A DNA stretch of 64,000 bases, from assembly GCF_900411375.1 (NCBI RefSeq), contig NZ_LS422989.1, positions 1 to 64,000 of the forward strand. Reading direction: 5' to 3'. The position numbers and the translations under genes were made by a program. This document shows positions 26,527-35,483 of the stretch, one piece after another (positions within the stretch are counted from its first letter, which is position 1; every line of letters begins with the position of its first letter). The stretch comes from Lentilactobacillus raoultii (GTDB lineage: Bacteria; Bacillota; Bacilli; Lactobacillales; Lactobacillaceae). A model generated the notes under the pieces. That model ran no database searches and was not told the origin of the DNA. It saw only the letters and a program-made list of their open reading frames with translations.

Positions 26527-26883
26527 ATGCCACGAGTAAAAGGTGGAACAGTTACACATGCACGTCGTAAACGCGTATTAAAATTAGCAAAGGGTTATCG
26601 CGGCGGTAAATCACGCCTGTTTAAAACAGCCAAAGACCAAGTAATGAAGTCACAAGTTTATGCTTTTCGTGACCGTCGTGCCAACAAGGGTAATTTCCGG
26701 AAACTTTGGATTGCTCGAATCAACGCTGCAGCTCGATTAAACGATCTTAGTTACAGTAAGTTGATGCATGGACTTAAGCTTGCTAATATTGACATGAATC
26801 GTAAGATGCTTGCCGATTTGGCAGTTAATGATGCCGATGCCTTTAAAGCACTGACTGAAGAAGCCAAAAAAGCGCTTAAGTAA
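26527..26883 (+). CDS. rplT: 50S ribosomal protein L20
   Basis: L20 (118 residues) starts [20 protein letters not shown] and contains [28 protein letters not shown] and [12 protein letters not shown], all diagnostic. It is needed for early 50S assembly and represses its own operon by binding the leader at 25556-25687. AGGAGG precedes the ATG. A terminator follows directly. Confidence 0.98.
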   Translation: MPRVKGGTVTHARRKRVLKLAKGYRGGKSRLFKTAKDQVMKSQVYAFRDRRANKGNFRKLWIARINAAARLNDLSYSKLMHGLKLANIDMNRKMLADLAVNDADAFKALTEEAKKALK

Positions 26884-26900
26884 TTTCGATATGCTAAATT

Positions 26901-26935
26901 AACTTTCACCGATGCGTTTGGTGGAAGTTTTTTTA
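26901..26935 (+). terminator. Terminator after rplT
   Basis: AACTTTCACC (26901-26910) and GGTGGAAGTT (26920-26929) pair with one mismatch and are followed by a T run. Confidence 0.88.
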
Positions 26936-26966
26936 AATCAAACCCATTAAAATAAAGGAGGAGCAT

Positions 26967-27482
26967 ATGTTGTCGAAATTTAGACCAACTTGGATGGTTG
27001 AGAGCATTTTTCGTGTCTCGCCCCAATTCTTGTTGGATAATAATATCAACTGTGTTCTAACCGATCTTGATAATACCTTGGTTCCTTGGAATTCTAAACG
27101 CGGATCAGAGGAACTGAGAGCTTGGCTTCACGAAACTAAAAAATATGGTATTGAAGTGATCGTTGTGTCTAACAATAGTCATCGACGGATTAAAGCAGCT
27201 GTTCAAGATTATGAATTACCATTTGTCCCGAGGGCAATGAAGCCGTTAACAATTGGAATTCGGCACGCGTTGAAGCAATTTAATTTGAATCGTAAAAAAA
27301 CGGTCATGATTGGGGACCAACTGCTAACGGATGTCTTGGCTGCCAATAGTTGCCACGTGAAAAGTATTTTAGTGAAACCGTTAGTCAATAATGATGCTTG
27401 GAATACAAAGTTCAATCGATGGCTTGAAAAGATTATTTGGAATAAACTGATTAAGAAATATCCTAATTTACATTGGGAATAG
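26967..27482 (+). CDS. yqeG: HAD-superfamily phosphatase YqeG
   Basis: This 171-residue HAD IIIA phosphatase has the catalytic motif DLDNTLV with D33 and D35, VVSNN near 71 and MIGDQLLTDV near 115. The family is related to phosphatidylglycerophosphate phosphatases, but its substrate in lactobacilli is not established. It lies 9 bases upstream of yqeH and opens the long yqeG-yqeH-yhbY-nadD-yqeK-rsfS-yqeM operon known from B. subtilis (here without aroE). Confidence 0.92.
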   Translation: MLSKFRPTWMVESIFRVSPQFLLDNNINCVLTDLDNTLVPWNSKRGSEELRAWLHETKKYGIEVIVVSNNSHRRIKAAVQDYELPFVPRAMKPLTIGIRHALKQFNLNRKKTVMIGDQLLTDVLAANSCHVKSILVKPLVNNDAWNTKFNRWLEKIIWNKLIKKYPNLHWE

Positions 27483-27491
27483 GAGGAACGG

Positions 27492-28631
27492 ATGTCAGAG
27501 AACGAAGTAATTGTTGATGGTGAAGTTGTTCACTGTATCGGATGTGGCGCTAAAGTTCAAACAAATGACAAGAATGCGTTGGGATATACTCCCCAATCTG
27601 CATTGGAAAAGGGTTTAAAAAGCGGTGAGGTCTATTGTCAGCGCTGTTTTCGCCTACGTCACTACAATGAAATTGCCCCAGTCAGCTTATCTGATGATGA
27701 TTTTCTAAAGTTATTAACCAGTATTTCCGAAACGGATTCGTTGATTGTTTATGTTATTGATATTTTTGATGTCAATGGCAGTTTGATTCCAGGATTACAC
27801 CGATTTGTAGGTCACAATCCAGTTTTACTTGTTGGTAACAAGATGGATGTATTGCCGGCTTCAATTAAGAAGACCAAGGTTCGCGATTGGTTGCGCCAGC
27901 GGGCTAACGCTGCCGGAATTCGACCGGTTGATGTTGAATTAATTTCAGCTAAAACCAATTTTGATGTTGATCGATTACTGGATCAAATCGAAAAATATCG
28001 TCATGGTAAAGATGTTTATGTTGTTGGTGTCACTAACGTAGGCAAATCGACTTTAATTAATTCGGTAATTCGTCGCTCAACTGGGATTAAGGAACTCATT
28101 ACAACATCAAGATTTCCTGGAACCACGTTGGATCGGATTGATATTCCGTTGGATGATGGTCATTCAATCGTTGATACACCGGGAATTATTCAGCCCGAAC
28201 AAATGGCGCATCACTTGGTTGGTAAAGAATTAAATTTGGTAACTCCTCAAAAAACCATCAAACCAAAAGTTTATCAGTTAAATCCTGAACAAACGCTTTT
28301 CTTTGGCGGAGTTGCTAGGTTTGACTATGAGACTGGTGATCGAAAGCACGGCTTCACGGTTTACGCGGAAAATAATTTATACATTCATCGAACTAAATTA
28401 ATTAATGCGGATGCATTTTATGATAAACAACTGGGTCATTTACTGACACCGCCAAGTGATGAGTCAAGAGTTGCTGATTTTCCAGCATTGGAACGGCATG
28501 AATTTAAAACCACTCAAAAAAGTGATGTCGTCATTGAAGGCCTTGGTTGGGTAACGGTTCCAAGTGGGGTCGTTGTTTCCGGCTGGGCGCCAAAGGGTGT
28601 CTCAGTGTTAATTCGACCGGCAATGATTTAA
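27492..28631 (+). CDS. yqeH: Ribosome biogenesis GTPase YqeH
   Basis: This 379-residue circularly permuted GTPase assists 30S assembly. A treble-clef zinc finger uses C15, C18, C49 and C52. The G motifs come in permuted order: NKMD (G4) near 116 and SAK (G5), then GVTNVGKST (G1) near 179 and DTPG (G3) near 230. A C-terminal region probably contacts rRNA. The gene is co-transcribed with yhbY, another ribosome assembly factor. Confidence 0.95.
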   Translation: MSENEVIVDGEVVHCIGCGAKVQTNDKNALGYTPQSALEKGLKSGEVYCQRCFRLRHYNEIAPVSLSDDDFLKLLTSISETDSLIVYVIDIFDVNGSLIPGLHRFVGHNPVLLVGNKMDVLPASIKKTKVRDWLRQRANAAGIRPVDVELISAKTNFDVDRLLDQIEKYRHGKDVYVVGVTNVGKSTLINSVIRRSTGIKELITTSRFPGTTLDRIDIPLDDGHSIVDTPGIIQPEQMAHHLVGKELNLVTPQKTIKPKVYQLNPEQTLFFGGVARFDYETGDRKHGFTVYAENNLYIHRTKLINADAFYDKQLGHLLTPPSDESRVADFPALERHEFKTTQKSDVVIEGLGWVTVPSGVVVSGWAPKGVSVLIRPAMI

Positions 28632-28649
28632 AATTAAGAGGAATTATAA

Positions 28650-28961
28650 ATGAAACTAACAGGAAAACAAAAGCGCTATTTACGAGCCAGCGCCAATCGC
28701 ATGCGTCCTATTTTTGAAGTTGGTAAAAATGGGTTGTCAAAAGTTTGGTTGGAAGAGGTCATCAAGGCGCTTGATACACGTGAATTAATTAAAATTAATT
28801 TATTACAAAATACGACTCTGACAACATCAGATGTACAGGATTTTATTGAGAAAAACAGTGATGTGACCGTGGTCCAAAAATTAGGGAAGACGTTAGTTTT
28901 ATTTAAACCATCGGCCAATGAATCACATCGTGAACTATCAAGCGAGGTATTTTCAATCTAA
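28650..28961 (+). CDS. yhbY: YhbY-family RNA-binding protein (CRM domain)
   Basis: This 103-residue single CRM-domain protein opens with LTGKQKRYLRASANRMRPI and has EVGKNGLS, equivalent to the GxxG RNA-binding loop. YhbY associates with pre-50S particles. It lies 18 bases after yqeH and 20 before nadD, the usual order (yqeI in Bacillus nomenclature). Confidence 0.93.
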   Translation: MKLTGKQKRYLRASANRMRPIFEVGKNGLSKVWLEEVIKALDTRELIKINLLQNTTLTTSDVQDFIEKNSDVTVVQKLGKTLVLFKPSANESHRELSSEVFSI

Positions 28962-28981
28962 AAAATTGAGGGAATTGAATT

Positions 28982-29614
28982 ATGGTTAACGTCAGTCAAA
29001 CAGTCCAAGTTTTGCCGAAAACAAAAATAATCACTCAAAGCAATCGAAAGCGAATCGGCATTTTAGGTGGCACTTTTAATCCAATTCATAATGGCCATTT
29101 GATCATTGCTGAACAGGTTCGCGATCAGTTGGGATTGGATCGAGTTTACTTTATGCCAGATGCCAATCCACCCCACGTTGATCAGAAATTTGCGATTGAT
29201 GCCAAGGATCGGGTAGCAATGATTAACTTGGCTATCACTGGAAATCCAGCCTTTGCAATTGAAATGACCGAAATTCTTCGGGGTGGTGTCAGCTACTCAT
29301 ATGAAACGATGGTGGAATTAACCCGGCGACATCCGGAAAACCAGTATTATTTCATTATTGGTGGCGACATGGTAAGTTACTTACCCAAGTGGCACCGAAT
29401 TGACGACTTGGTTAAATTGGTTTCATTTGTCGGGGTTAAACGGGATGGCTACACGCCGGCTTCTAAGTACCCAATTATTTGGGTAGACGTTCCATACATT
29501 GACATTTCATCAACACTGATCAGGTCTAAAATTCGTCAACACCAATCGATTCGGTATCTTGTACCAGATGCTGTGTTGAAATATATAAAGGAGCATCAGT
29601 TATATGGAAAATAG
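28982..29614 (+). CDS. nadD: Nicotinate-nucleotide adenylyltransferase NadD
   Basis: This 210-residue enzyme joins nicotinate mononucleotide with ATP to make deamido-NAD. Motifs are GGTFNPIHNGHL (HNGH at 36-39, nucleotidyl transfer) and ISSTLIRSKI near 177. The first 23 residues form an extension ahead of the usual start region (RIGILGG). The next gene begins inside its last codons. Confidence 0.95.
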   Translation: MVNVSQTVQVLPKTKIITQSNRKRIGILGGTFNPIHNGHLIIAEQVRDQLGLDRVYFMPDANPPHVDQKFAIDAKDRVAMINLAITGNPAFAIEMTEILRGGVSYSYETMVELTRRHPENQYYFIIGGDMVSYLPKWHRIDDLVKLVSFVGVKRDGYTPASKYPIIWVDVPYIDISSTLIRSKIRQHQSIRYLVPDAVLKYIKEHQLYGK

Positions 29615-30215
29615 TCAAATGACGTATCATGAGCAAATTGTGCCATATTCACGAGAAAAATTAGTTGAGAAGTTAAAAGCAGCGTTAACTGATAGTCGAT
29701 TCCAGCATGTCCTAAGGGTTGAACAGACGGCCATTAAATTGGCTGAAAAAAACCAAGTTGATCCTGAACGAGCCAGCATCGCCGGTTTGGTTCACGACTA
29801 TGCAAAGCAACGACCGGATCAGGATTTTATTTCAGCGATTAATCATTATCAGTTGCCGCCGATTTTACTGAATTATGGTAATGCGATTTGGCATGGTATG
29901 GTTGGCTGGCTATTTGTCAAAAATGAACTTCAAATTAATGATATTGAAGTTTTAAATGCTGTTAAATACCACACGGTTGGCCACCAGTATATGACACCAC
30001 TGGAACAAATTGTTTATATGGCGGATTATATTGAACCCGGTCGTGATTTTTCGGGGGTGGATGAAGCCAGAAAAATCACATTTGATAATTTGCAGGAAGG
30101 CGTTGCTTATCAAACTAAGCAAACATTAAGTTACTTGATTGCTCATAATAAGCCGGTATTTCCGCAAACCATCAATACTTACAACAGTTGGGTGCCAAAG
30201 TTTGATTTGAATTAA
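29604..30215 (+). CDS. yqeK: HD-domain hydrolase YqeK
   Basis: This 203-residue HD protein has the metal motif with H in RFQHVLRVEQTA, the HD pair in GLVHDYAKQ (about residue 63) and later HG and H-D positions (AIWHGMVGW, MADYIEPGRDF). Members of this family hydrolyse Ap4A symmetrically to ADP. The start overlaps nadD by 11 bases. The gene order nadD-yqeK-rsfS is conserved. Confidence 0.93.
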   Translation: MENSQMTYHEQIVPYSREKLVEKLKAALTDSRFQHVLRVEQTAIKLAEKNQVDPERASIAGLVHDYAKQRPDQDFISAINHYQLPPILLNYGNAIWHGMVGWLFVKNELQINDIEVLNAVKYHTVGHQYMTPLEQIVYMADYIEPGRDFSGVDEARKITFDNLQEGVAYQTKQTLSYLIAHNKPVFPQTINTYNSWVPKFDLN

Positions 30216-30225
30216 GGAGAATTTT

Positions 30226-30582
30226 ATGGATAGTAAAGAAGTTTCACAAATTGTTGTTCGAGCTGCTGATAGTAAACGAGCTCATGATATCGTTGTTTTG
30301 GATATGGAAAAAGTTAGTCTAATGGCTGATTATTTTGTGATTGCTGATGCTAATTCCAATCGACAGGTTAAAGCAATTGCGGAAGAAGTAGTGGATCAGG
30401 TAGAAGCAAACGATGTTCATGTCTACAGTGTCTCCGGCAAAGAGACAGCCAATTGGATTTTAATTGATTTAGGGGATGTGATCGTCCACGTCTTTCAAAA
30501 AGATACGCGAGATTTCTACAATTTGGAAAAGCTTTGGTCAGATGCACCATTGGTCAATATTGATTCATGGGTTGAGGTATGA
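30226..30582 (+). CDS. rsfS: Ribosome silencing factor RsfS
   Basis: This 118-residue protein of the RsfS/Iojap family has SLMADYFVIADANSNRQVKAIAE-type core segments and WILIDLGDVIVHVF near 84-97. RsfS binds L14 and blocks joining of ribosomal subunits when nutrients are short. AAGGAGAA precedes the ATG, and the stop overlaps the next start (ATGA). Confidence 0.94.
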   Translation: MDSKEVSQIVVRAADSKRAHDIVVLDMEKVSLMADYFVIADANSNRQVKAIAEEVVDQVEANDVHVYSVSGKETANWILIDLGDVIVHVFQKDTRDFYNLEKLWSDAPLVNIDSWVEV

Positions 30583-31328
30583 TTTATCAAGAATTTGCCA
30601 AGTTTTATGACGATCTGTTTGATGAAACGTTATATGATAAATGGTTTAATTACACGTCGAAGCGTGTTAAGCAAAGCGAGCGACTTTTAGATCTTGCGTG
30701 TGGTACGGGACGTTTAGCGGTTAAACTTGCGAAAGCCGGCTATCAAGTTAATGGTGCCGACTTATCTGAAGATATGTTGACAATGGCTGATCAGCGGGCG
30801 AGGCAAGCTGGTTTATCAATTCCTTTTTTTCAATTGGATATGCGAAATTTGGAAGAATTGCCAATGTATGGGGCAGTTACGTGTTTTGACGATTCACTCT
30901 GTTATTTAACGACCTGTTCTGATCTGAAGCAAACATTTTTCGAAGTTTACCAACATTTAGTTGAAGGTGGTCGATTTTTATTTGATGTCATCACACCTTA
31001 TCAAACGGATCAGGTATATCCTGGATATATGTATAATTTCCAAGATAACGAGCGGGCGTTTATGTGGACAAGCTACGCTGCTGAAGATGTCTTACACGGC
31101 GTTGAACATGATTTGTCGTTCTTTCTTTATAATCCTAAAAAAGATGCCTATGATGTTTATCAAGAGTTGCATAAAGAACGGACATATCCGGTTGATGATT
31201 ACCGAAAACTGTTGACTGAGATTGGTTTTTCAAAAATTCAAGTGACGACAAATTTTGGCACAGCGCCATTTAAAAATAAGGTTAAACGATGGTTATTTGA
31301 TTGCAGAAAGGAAATTATCAGTGCTTAA
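30579..31328 (+). CDS. SAM-dependent methyltransferase (YqeM-like)
   Basis: This 249-residue class I methyltransferase has the SAM-binding motif LLDLACGTGRLAVKLA near 37-52 and an acidic loop GADLSEDML near 60. It is translationally coupled to rsfS and overlaps the tmcAL start. Its substrate is unknown; B. subtilis has yqeM in the same place. A small-molecule or RNA substrate cannot be told apart from sequence. Confidence 0.88.
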   Translation: MIYQEFAKFYDDLFDETLYDKWFNYTSKRVKQSERLLDLACGTGRLAVKLAKAGYQVNGADLSEDMLTMADQRARQAGLSIPFFQLDMRNLEELPMYGAVTCFDDSLCYLTTCSDLKQTFFEVYQHLVEGGRFLFDVITPYQTDQVYPGYMYNFQDNERAFMWTSYAAEDVLHGVEHDLSFFLYNPKKDAYDVYQELHKERTYPVDDYRKLLTEIGFSKIQVTTNFGTAPFKNKVKRWLFDCRKEIISA

Positions 31329-32454
31329 AGCAGTTGGAATTATTTCTGAATATAATCCCTTTCACAATGGACATGCCTATCAACTAGCGCAGGCTAAAAA
31401 GAAAACCGGGGCCGATGTTACAATTGCCATTATGAGTGGCAATTGGCTTCAGCGTGGTGAGCCGGCAATCTATGATAAATGGTTACGGGCTAATGCAGCT
31501 TTAAAAAGTGGCGTTGACGTGGTGATCGAACTGCCGGTTTATTCGGCGGTTCAACCATCACATATTTTTTCGATGGGAGCTGTTAAACTCGCGGCAGCTA
31601 TTAAATGTCAGTGGTTAGCTTTTGGTGCCGAGACACCGGGAATTGATTACCAATTATTGATCAAAAACCAGCCGCGAAAGGATCGTTCCTTTAAGCGATT
31701 TGATCGACCGTACGCGTCAATGTTTCAAGATTATCTGTATCAAAAAACCGGGATTCGATTAAACCAGCCTAATGATGTCTTAGCCTTTGGTTATGCCAAC
31801 GCGAATGCAAAATTAGGATTCCCCTTAGAGCTGATCCCAATTAAACGAATTGGCAGTGATCATAATGCTTCCCAATTAACGTCTGGTGAAATTGCCAGTG
31901 CATCTGCTATTCGAAACGAACTTTACAGGGGACGGTTCGAGGCTGTTCAACGGGTTGTCCCGGAAGCAACTCAACAATTAATTTCATCTGGGACCAGGAT
32001 TTCCTGGGGACAGTTTTGGCCACTCTTGCGATTTGAATTAATTGAAGCACCAATTAATCAGCTTCAAACGGTTTATCAAATGACGGAAGGCATTGAATAC
32101 CGACTGAAACAAGCGGCCATTGAAGCTGAAACTTTTTCCAAATTCTTACATTTAGTGAAAACAAAGCGTTATACTTACACTAGGATCCAGCGATTATGTT
32201 GCTACGTCCTGTTACATGCGACTACCGCAAATATGTTAACGGATCCCAAGTATATACGCTTGTTAGGGTGTACCTCACAGGGTAGGCAATATTTGAATCA
32301 AGTTAAAGCCGACTTGCCTTTGCCAATGATTTCCAAAGTTAATCAAGATGTCGTTAAAGATTTTATTGAATTAGATTTCAAAGCCGGGATGTTAATCGAG
32401 ATGATGACAGGTGCCCATCAGGATTTTTATAAGCACCCAATTATTCTCAAGTGA
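31321..32454 (+). CDS. tmcAL: tRNA(Met) cytidine acetate ligase TmcAL
   Basis: This 377-residue nucleotidyltransferase-fold enzyme (formerly YlbM) makes N4-acetylcytidine at the wobble base of elongator tRNA-Met from acetate and ATP. The N-terminus GIISEYNPFHNGH holds the catalytic HNGH (15-18). The GTG at 31321 lies 8 bases after AAAGGA and is preferred to an in-frame upstream start inside the methyltransferase gene. It overlaps that gene by 8 bases, so it ends the yqe operon. Confidence 0.93.
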   Translation: MLKAVGIISEYNPFHNGHAYQLAQAKKKTGADVTIAIMSGNWLQRGEPAIYDKWLRANAALKSGVDVVIELPVYSAVQPSHIFSMGAVKLAAAIKCQWLAFGAETPGIDYQLLIKNQPRKDRSFKRFDRPYASMFQDYLYQKTGIRLNQPNDVLAFGYANANAKLGFPLELIPIKRIGSDHNASQLTSGEIASASAIRNELYRGRFEAVQRVVPEATQQLISSGTRISWGQFWPLLRFELIEAPINQLQTVYQMTEGIEYRLKQAAIEAETFSKFLHLVKTKRYTYTRIQRLCCYVLLHATTANMLTDPKYIRLLGCTSQGRQYLNQVKADLPLPMISKVNQDVVKDFIELDFKAGMLIEMMTGAHQDFYKHPIILK

Positions 32455-32544
32455 TTTTAAAGTTGAATGAGGGCTTGAATTAGTTTGAAAAATTCGTTTA
32501 ATCTTTAAATGAATCGACTTTACGATACTATCAAGCAAAACACC

Positions 32545-32573
32545 TTGACAAGCATTTTTGTTGCCGGTATAAT
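32545..32573 (+). promoter_or_regulatory. Promoter of yceD-rpmF
   Basis: A consensus TTGACA (32545-32550), 17 bases, then a consensus TATAAT (32568-32573), giving a strong promoter for yceD and rpmF. Confidence 0.88.
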
Positions 32574-32600
32574 GAATTTTGTTGCATTGGAGGAATTACA

Positions 32601-33158
32601 TTGAAATGGTTTTTTAAGGATTTGCAAAAGTACTCCGATACAGATCCATTTACGTTCGATGAGACCCTTGATATTAAAAGTGAGTTATTAACTCGTTACG
32701 CTGATGAAGTAATTGATGCAACGACTTTTAAGATTAATGGGACAGCGTTCGCCGATCGCGGCGACGTGATTGTTGATACGCATATCGTTGGGAAATTGGT
32801 GGTACCTTCATCCAGGTCATTAACACCGGTTGATTTACCCCTTGATTTTACGGTTGAGGAGTATTACGTTCCATCCAAGGCAGCTGAATCAAGGTATGAT
32901 AAAGATGATGTTGTCTTTATTCTTGGCGAAGAGGATGAGATTGATATCCGTTCAGCAGTCATTGATAACGTTATTTTGCATATTCCGATGCACATCCTGT
33001 CTCCTGAAGAAAAAGCTGGCAAGGTAGCAATGCCAAGCGGCAATGACTGGAAAGTCCTTTCAGTTGACGATTATGAGAATCAGAAGGCAGAATTAAAAAC
33101 AGTTGATCCACGTCTGGCTAAGTTAAAAAACTTTTTTAATGATCAAAAATCTAATTAG
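32601..33158 (+). CDS. yceD: YceD family protein (DUF177)
   Basis: This 185-residue protein belongs to DUF177/YceD, nearly always encoded next to rpmF and implicated in 23S rRNA accumulation and 50S assembly. Only a few family features show (acidic central part EEDEIDIRSAVIDNVIL near 115-131). It starts with TTG at 32601, 7 bases after GGAGG. Unlike many homologues it has no cysteines in the central region. Co-transcribed with rpmF. Confidence 0.9.
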   Translation: MKWFFKDLQKYSDTDPFTFDETLDIKSELLTRYADEVIDATTFKINGTAFADRGDVIVDTHIVGKLVVPSSRSLTPVDLPLDFTVEEYYVPSKAAESRYDKDDVVFILGEEDEIDIRSAVIDNVILHIPMHILSPEEKAGKVAMPSGNDWKVLSVDDYENQKAELKTVDPRLAKLKNFFNDQKSN

Positions 33159-33210
33159 TCAGACTTAAAAATTCACTAGTGGATAGTTTAATTACGAGGA
33201 GGGAAAGAAT

Positions 33211-33387
33211 ATGGCAACACCTGCACGTCGAACTTCAAAAGCTAGAAAGCGGATGCGTCGCGGTCACATTAAGTTGAAGACGCCTAACCTGAGCCTTGAC
33301 CCACGAACCGGCGAATACACATTACCACACCATGTTTCATTGTCTGGTATGTATAAAGGTCGCAAGGTTATAAAGAACGGTAAGTAA
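33211..33387 (+). CDS. rpmF: 50S ribosomal protein L32, cysteine-free form
   Basis: L32 (58 residues) starts [17 protein letters not shown], the standard N-terminus. Zinc-binding L32 has two CXXC pairs in the C-terminal half; here the segment [16 protein letters not shown] has none, so this is the zinc-independent form. AGGAGG precedes the ATG and a strong terminator follows. Many Firmicutes keep both forms; whether a zinc-binding copy exists elsewhere cannot be seen. Confidence 0.96.
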   Translation: MATPARRTSKARKRMRRGHIKLKTPNLSLDPRTGEYTLPHHVSLSGMYKGRKVIKNGK

Positions 33388-33390
33388 AAT

Positions 33391-33435
33391 AAAAAAAGCA
33401 GTTTAGAACGCCATGGATTCTAAATTGCTTTTTTT
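33391..33435 (+). terminator. Terminator after rpmF
   Basis: AGCAGTTTAGAA (33397-33408) pairs with TTCTAAATTGCT (33418-33429), with one G-T pair, followed by a T run. Confidence 0.88.
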
Positions 33436-33500
33436 CTGTCTAAAAAATTTGAAAGTAATGATGATCACGTTAAACCTATGTGTAAATTTAACGGGTTATT

Positions 33501-33520
33501 CTCAGTGACTAGTCATTGAG
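33501..33520. repeat. 20-base near-perfect palindrome after adh
   Basis: CTCAGTGACTAGTCATTGAG is self-complementary except at one symmetric base pair. It lies 13 bases beyond the adh stop. Without a T run it is a poor intrinsic terminator, so it may be a pause/processing hairpin or a protein site. Confidence 0.4.
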
Positions 33521-33532
33521 TGGTCGAGCGGT

Positions 33533-34549
33533 TTATTTAGTAAAGTCGACAACCATCCGGCCAACAATTTTATTTTGCTTCATTTCATCGATAATGTCAT
33601 TAACTTCATCCAGTCGCCTTGTTTTAACAATCGGTTTAACTTTTCCTTCTGCACCGAATTGGAATGTTTCCGCTAAGTCTTGGCGGGTCCCAACTAGTGA
33701 ACCAGCGACCTGAATGCCGTCCAGAACGGTTTTATCGATGTTAAGGGCCATATCCCCTTTTGGTAGTGCGACAGCCACCAATCGACCGTCTGGCCGCAAT
33801 GCATTCACTGAGGTTGTGAAGGCTTCAGTGGTCACAGCCGTGATTTGGGCATTATGGACACCGCCAACCTTTTTTTGGATTTGTTCGGCCACGTCCGGGT
33901 CATGTCGATTAATTGTGATATCAGCGCCATTTTCCTTAGCGGCATTTAATTTATCTTCGTTACCATCAACTGCCACTACGTGCGCGCCAAAAACGTTGTG
34001 AGCAAATTGAACTGCCAAGTTACCGAGACCACCAGCGCCAACAACTTCGACCCATTGACCAGGGCGGGTTTGACCAACTTTGAGGGCCTTATACATGGTC
34101 ACACCGGCACAGGTTAAAGAAGTCGCTTGAACGGGATCTAGACCATCCGGAACTTTGACAGCATAATCTGCTGGTACAATCACTTGTTCAGCCATCGCAC
34201 CATCTACCGAGAAGCCGGAGTTTTGAACATTTCGGCAAAGTGTTTCGCGACCAGTTGTACAATATTCACAGTGGCCACAACCACGATAGAACCAAGCAAT
34301 AGATACACGATCACCAATTTTAAGATTGTCAACATCGTCGGCAACTTGAATTACTTTACCGACACCTTCATGACCAATAATTCGGCCGGGAACTTCACCA
34401 AAATCACCGGCGGCGACATGAAGATCTGTGTGACATAATCCACAATATTCAACTTTTACTAGGGCTTCACCCTGATGAATTGGTCGTAATTGAACGTCTT
34501 TAATGTCAACGTAACCGTCGACGGGATCTCTAACAACTGCTGCTTTCAT
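33533..34549 (-). CDS. Zinc-dependent alcohol dehydrogenase
   Basis: This 338-residue medium-chain dehydrogenase has the catalytic zinc cysteine in [10 protein letters not shown] (about 36-45), GHE near 60, a structural zinc set [15 protein letters not shown] (about 91-105) and the NAD-binding VGAGGLGN near 169. It matches the AdhA/AdhP class, which in heterofermentative lactobacilli reduces acetaldehyde to ethanol and regenerates NAD+. The substrate is inferred. A consensus-like promoter stands upstream on the reverse strand, divergent from the response regulator gene. Confidence 0.9.
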   Translation of the reverse strand: MKAAVVRDPVDGYVDIKDVQLRPIHQGEALVKVEYCGLCHTDLHVAAGDFGEVPGRIIGHEGVGKVIQVADDVDNLKIGDRVSIAWFYRGCGHCEYCTTGRETLCRNVQNSGFSVDGAMAEQVIVPADYAVKVPDGLDPVQATSLTCAGVTMYKALKVGQTRPGQWVEVVGAGGLGNLAVQFAHNVFGAHVVAVDGNEDKLNAAKENGADITINRHDPDVAEQIQKKVGGVHNAQITAVTTEAFTTSVNALRPDGRLVAVALPKGDMALNIDKTVLDGIQVAGSLVGTRQDLAETFQFGAEGKVKPIVKTRRLDEVNDIIDEMKQNKIVGRMVVDFTK

Positions 34550-34590
34550 TTAAAAGTCATCCTTTTTGTAATTTATTTTCAAACAAGTTC

Positions 34591-34619
34591 ATTATAAGCA
34601 AGAAGGTGACCAGTTTCAA
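34591..34619 (-). promoter_or_regulatory. Promoter of alcohol dehydrogenase
   Basis: On the reverse strand TTGAAA (34619-34614), 17 bases, TATAAT (34596-34591). CACATGTG, an 8-base palindrome, lies 12 bases further upstream (34631-34638). Confidence 0.8.
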
Positions 34620-34714
34620 GTGAAAAAATGCACATGTGAGGATAAAAAGGAAATTTTTTTCAAAGTTTAAGATTCTTTCGAATTATTGAACTCATTCACT
34701 AATTTTCTCATAAC

Positions 34715-34743
34715 TATGTTAAAATGAGAATTATGTTAAAATG
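34715..34743 (+). repeat. Direct repeat upstream of the two-component operon
   Basis: TATGTTAAAATG occurs twice (34715-34726 and 34732-34743), 17 bases start to start. Spacing near 1.5 helical turns and location ahead of an OmpR-family regulator gene make autoregulatory binding possible; alternatively these are overlapping -10 elements. Confidence 0.4.
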
Positions 34744-34796
34744 TTTTGGAGCACAATAATAAATAAATTAGGATATTTTAGGAGAGCTGATTACTT

Positions 34797-35483
34797 ATGA
34801 GTCGAATTTTGATAATTGAGGATGAAAAGAATTTGGCGCGTTTCGTCGAACTGGAATTAAAGCATGAGGGTTATGACACCCAGGTTGAGTTAAATGGCCG
34901 GACTGGTTTACAGGCGGCATTAGATGAAAATTTTGATGTGATTTTACTTGACCTGATGTTGCCGGAACTAAACGGGATGGAGGTTGCCCGCCGGCTTCGT
35001 GAAAAGAAGAATACGCCCATCATTATGATGACCGCCAGAGACTCTGTTATCGATCGGGTTTCCGGATTTGATCATGGTGCCGACGATTACATTGTGAAGC
35101 CTTTTGCAATTGAAGAGTTACTTGCCAGAATCCGGGCACTGTTACGGCGCATTCAAATTGAAAATGATCAACAAAAGAGTAGCAAAAAATCGGTGACATT
35201 TAAAGACCTTACTATCGAAAAGGAGAGTCGAATTGTTCGCCGAGGAGACGAAGTCATTAACTTAACCAAGCGTGAATATGAGTTGTTGTTAACATTAATG
35301 GAAAATGTGGATGTTGTTTTAGCACGAGATGTTTTATTAACCAAAGTTTGGGGATATGATTCAGAAGTTGAAACCAATGTGGTGGATGTTTACATCCGGT
35401 ATCTTCGTAATAAAATTGACCGGCCGGGCGAAAACAGCTATATCCAAACTGTGAGAGGAACCGGGTATGTGATGAGGTCATGA
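34797..35483 (+). CDS. OmpR-family response regulator (ArlR/CsrR-like)
   Basis: This 228-residue regulator has a receiver domain with EDEKN (acidic pocket near 9-11), phospho-acceptor D52 in VILLDLMLPE, T80 in MMTARDS and K102 in YIVKPF. A winged-helix DNA-binding domain follows (about 130-226) with VVDVYIRYLRNKID and TVRGTGYVMRS at the end. Overall likeness is to ArlR/CsrR regulators of Gram-positive cocci and lactobacilli. Its stop overlaps the kinase start by 4 bases. Confidence 0.92.
   Translation: MSRILIIEDEKNLARFVELELKHEGYDTQVELNGRTGLQAALDENFDVILLDLMLPELNGMEVARRLREKKNTPIIMMTARDSVIDRVSGFDHGADDYIVKPFAIEELLARIRALLRRIQIENDQQKSSKKSVTFKDLTIEKESRIVRRGDEVINLTKREYELLLTLMENVDVVLARDVLLTKVWGYDSEVETNVVDVYIRYLRNKIDRPGENSYIQTVRGTGYVMRS

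Noticed and set aside
34631-34638. CACATGTG upstream of adh as a Rex site
   Set aside because: It lacks the TTGTGA/TCACAA arms and spacing of a Rex operator.
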